The position numbers and the translations under genes were made by a program. 9,153 bases of DNA. Source: Bacteroidota bacterium (GTDB lineage: Bacteria; Bacteroidota; Bacteroidia; Chitinophagales; Chitinophagaceae). Of this stretch, positions 7,651-9,153 are shown piece after piece. Position 1 is the stretch's first letter, and each line of letters begins with the position of its first letter. The stretch covers positions 1-9,153 of the forward strand of contig JAEWIW010000006.1 of the NCBI GenBank assembly GCA_023386855.1, read 5' to 3'. The notes under the pieces are model-generated. The model was not told the origin of the DNA. It searched no databases and worked only from the letters and a program-made list of their open reading frames with translations.

Positions 7651-7712
7651 TTAGGATCAGAGGATTATAAATTTAGCGGCCTGGCGTATAAAGATTTTAT
7701 AAAACTTCCCAT

Positions 7713-7742
7713 AAAAAAGGGCCGGCACATACATGCCAGCCC
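7713..7742 (-). terminator. Rho-independent terminator of the lipoprotein gene
   Basis: On the minus strand, GGGCTGGCA, the loop TGTATG and TGCCGGCCC form a 9-bp GC-rich stem with one G-T wobble, followed directly by six T residues (7718-7713). It starts 23 bases after the lipoprotein stop. This is a classical intrinsic terminator and indicates that kup and the kdpE fragment do not simply share the lipoprotein's transcript. Confidence 0.9.
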
Positions 7743-7765
7743 TGTATCAATGAGAATGATTACCC

Positions 7766-8467
7766 TTACTTTATCTCAATAGTGAGAATGCTTTCAATCC
7801 TTTGCCAGATCATGTTATACAATTCCGTATTACTGGTAGATGAAATGATCACTTCATTATTGGTGCGATCAGCATTGGTGAACATATCTTCTGTAAAACC
7901 CTGCGCCAGTTGCTGTACCGACATCATTGCTTCCGCTTCCAGTGCATCCGTATTACCATCAATAATGGTGGGAGTAGTCTTTTTAAAACTTAGTTCAAAT
8001 GCTTTATCTACCACAAGACTGATGGGAACGGTTTGACCATCTTTCTTGAATGTTCCGGTCAAAACCAGTGAAGGCTTATCCATTACCGGTGCAAAACCAA
8101 TTTTAAATTCAATGGATGAAAATGCAGCCTGTGGAACTTCAATACTTCCCAGTGAAGCCCATGCATCGAAAAGATCGAAACGTTGGTCGATCGTTGATTT
8201 TAATTCAACAGAATTATCTGCATCAGCCACTGCAGCAAACTGGATATCAGAAACACCTACTGATCCGCCCGTCCAGTTAAAGTTTTCAAACTCTTCAGCC
8301 TGTGCTTTCCGCTGACCATTCATTCCAAAACCGGCAATTTCTTTATCGGCAGTCAGCTTATAATTCAGTGTGGTGGTTGGCTTGTCAGCAACTGCTGTTT
8401 CCTTTTTGCAGCTTGATAAACCGGCGATGCCTGCAATAACCATTGCAGCGAGGAAGAATTGTTTCAT
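7766..8467 (-). CDS. Lipoprotein of unknown function
   Basis: 233-residue protein that I do not recognise by name. The N-terminus MKQFFLAAMVIAGIAGLSSC is a clear lipoprotein signal peptide with lipobox LSSC and the lipidated Cys at position 20, followed by KKE, so it should be anchored in the cell envelope. The mature part has no other Cys and alternates short hydrophobic strands with polar turns, suggesting a beta-sandwich. Landmarks are FNWTGGSVGVSDIQFAA, RFDLFDAWASLGSIEVP, FSSIEFKIGF and LVLTGTF. The rhythm of these strands resembles DUF4382-like envelope proteins, but this is a weak impression only. The C-terminal part (LEAEAMMSVQQLAQGFTE onward) appears helical. It is a single-gene unit, divergent from the flavoprotein gene at 8581 and closed by its own terminator. 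Confidence 0.88.
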   Translation of the reverse strand: MKQFFLAAMVIAGIAGLSSCKKETAVADKPTTTLNYKLTADKEIAGFGMNGQRKAQAEEFENFNWTGGSVGVSDIQFAAVADADNSVELKSTIDQRFDLFDAWASLGSIEVPQAAFSSIEFKIGFAPVMDKPSLVLTGTFKKDGQTVPISLVVDKAFELSFKKTTPTIIDGNTDALEAEAMMSVQQLAQGFTEDMFTNADRTNNEVIISSTSNTELYNMIWQRIESILTIEIK

Positions 8468-8580
8468 ATCGATACTTTAAATAATGATTTTATTCAATGA
8501 ATACTATAGGCTTACAAGCAACAATTGTTCCAGCATAGTGAGGAATTGGCGCTTATCCCATATCTTAGTTATAATATCAT
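8468..8580. promoter_or_regulatory. Divergent promoter region between the lipoprotein and reductase genes
   Basis: These 113 AT-rich bases must hold the promoters for both genes. A perfect 10-bp palindrome, AACAATTGTT, sits at 8520-8529 near the middle and could be an operator. On the plus strand, TTGGCG (8546-8551), an 18-base spacer and TATAAT (8570-8575) resemble a sigma70 promoter. It would place the transcription start at or next to the ATG at 8581, implying a nearly leaderless message. Bacteroidota use a different main promoter consensus, so this is tentative. No clear minus-strand promoter was identified. Confidence 0.3.
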
Positions 8581-9153
8581 ATGCAGTTCAAACAGGACCA
8601 GCTTCATAAGGTTATTACCATCGACCAGGTCATTCCTGAAACGGATGATTTCAAAACCTTTATTTTTAAAAAGGATCATGGAATTGAGTATAAAGCTGGA
8701 CAATTTCTTACCCTTGTTCATTCAGAAGGCGTTAGTGAACTTCGCCGTTCTTATTCTATCGTTTCTAATCCCATTTGTAATGAACCGCTGGCAATCGGGG
8801 TAAAAAGGATAGACAATGGCGTTTTTTCCCGTTGGCTTGTTGATCATGCCAGGGAAGGTCAACAATTACTTAGTGCTGGCGTTGGTGGCTTTTTTACATT
8901 GCCTGGAAACCTGGAATCCTTTGATTCGGTATTTTTCTTTGCCGCGGGCAGTGGCATTTCCCCCATTATGTCCCTGTTGAAATCAGTTTTGTTTGGCAGT
9001 GAAAAAACCAGGGCAATCCTGGTGTATAGCAGTAATGCAATGGAAACGACCATCTACCTTGAGGAGATAATCCGGATGGAAGGCCTTTTACCTAACCGCT
9101 TCCTTCCAATCTTCCTGTTTAGTGGGTCCGCGGACCTGAAAAAAGCCAGGTTA
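8581..9153 (+). CDS. Ferredoxin-NADP reductase family flavoprotein, N-terminal part (runs off the window)
   Basis: The visible 191 residues form an FAD-binding barrel followed by the start of an NAD(P)-binding domain, as in oxidoreductases of the FNR family (PaaE, Hmp C-terminus, phthalate or phenol hydroxylase reductases), which move electrons between NAD(P)H and an acceptor. Seen are KAGQF (38-42), the flavin-binding RRSYSI (55-60, core RxYS), GVKR then GVFSRWL (73-86), VGGFFTLP (101-108), and the pyridine-nucleotide-binding AAGSGISPIMSLLK (121-134) followed by LVYSS (147-151). The frame starts at ATG 8581 and stays open to the last base. A C-terminal 2Fe-2S domain, as in PaaE, would lie beyond the window, so the exact subfamily and partner cannot be decided. 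It is the only plus-strand gene and is transcribed divergently from the lipoprotein. Confidence 0.9.
   Translation, partial: MQFKQDQLHKVITIDQVIPETDDFKTFIFKKDHGIEYKAGQFLTLVHSEGVSELRRSYSIVSNPICNEPLAIGVKRIDNGVFSRWLVDHAREGQQLLSAGVGGFFTLPGNLESFDSVFFFAAGSGISPIMSLLKSVLFGSEKTRAILVYSSNAMETTIYLEEIIRMEGLLPNRFLPIFLFSGSADLKKARL

Noticed and set aside
8525..8803. Plus-strand open frame of 92 codons at the reductase start
   Set aside because: It overlaps the reductase gene in another frame; the reductase frame carries RRSYSI and GSGISP motifs while this one shows nothing.

Overview
The window looks like a chromosomal segment of a Bacteroidota bacterium, probably close to Chitinophagaceae. This is an inference from the Kup and sensor-kinase sequence style, the lipoprotein signal peptides with Lys/Glu after the Cys, the near absence of Shine-Dalgarno sites, and possible TAnnTTTG-type -7 promoter elements. 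No RNA gene, CRISPR array, insertion sequence or phage gene was seen. Almost everything lies on the minus strand; only the last gene is on the plus strand.

Read in the direction of transcription, a minus-strand block comes first: two tandem type-B carboxylesterases (5277-3664 and 3662-2106, 1 base apart), then a soluble three-PAS histidine kinase (2065-164), then a CheY-like response regulator that starts inside the end of the kinase gene (192 to beyond base 1). The first esterase has a secretion signal and the second a probable lipoprotein signal, so both are envelope hydrolases. A candidate promoter before the kinase may separate the signalling pair from the esterases.

Upstream lies a potassium-related region, 5385-7650. 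It holds a kup-type K+ transporter gene broken by a +1 frameshift near its start, preceded by a short fragment of a KdpE-like response regulator that keeps only the end of the DNA-binding domain. The kup frameshift falls at a perfect 14-bp inverted repeat with a 9-base loop. One arm is the conserved PLYVL coding sequence; the other sits exactly where the reading frame is lost. This is the signature of a hairpin-templated (quasipalindrome) mutation, or of an assembly artefact, and it is the most interesting thing in the window. The two damaged potassium genes side by side suggest a decaying K+ uptake locus.

Next comes a 233-residue lipoprotein of unknown function (8467-7766), closed by a convincing rho-independent terminator (7713-7742). 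A 113-bp divergent intergenic region separates it from the plus-strand start of a ferredoxin/flavodoxin-NADP reductase family flavoprotein (8581 onward), cut off by the window end. I do not see a clearly new multi-gene system here; the content is mostly recognisable housekeeping and accessory genes.
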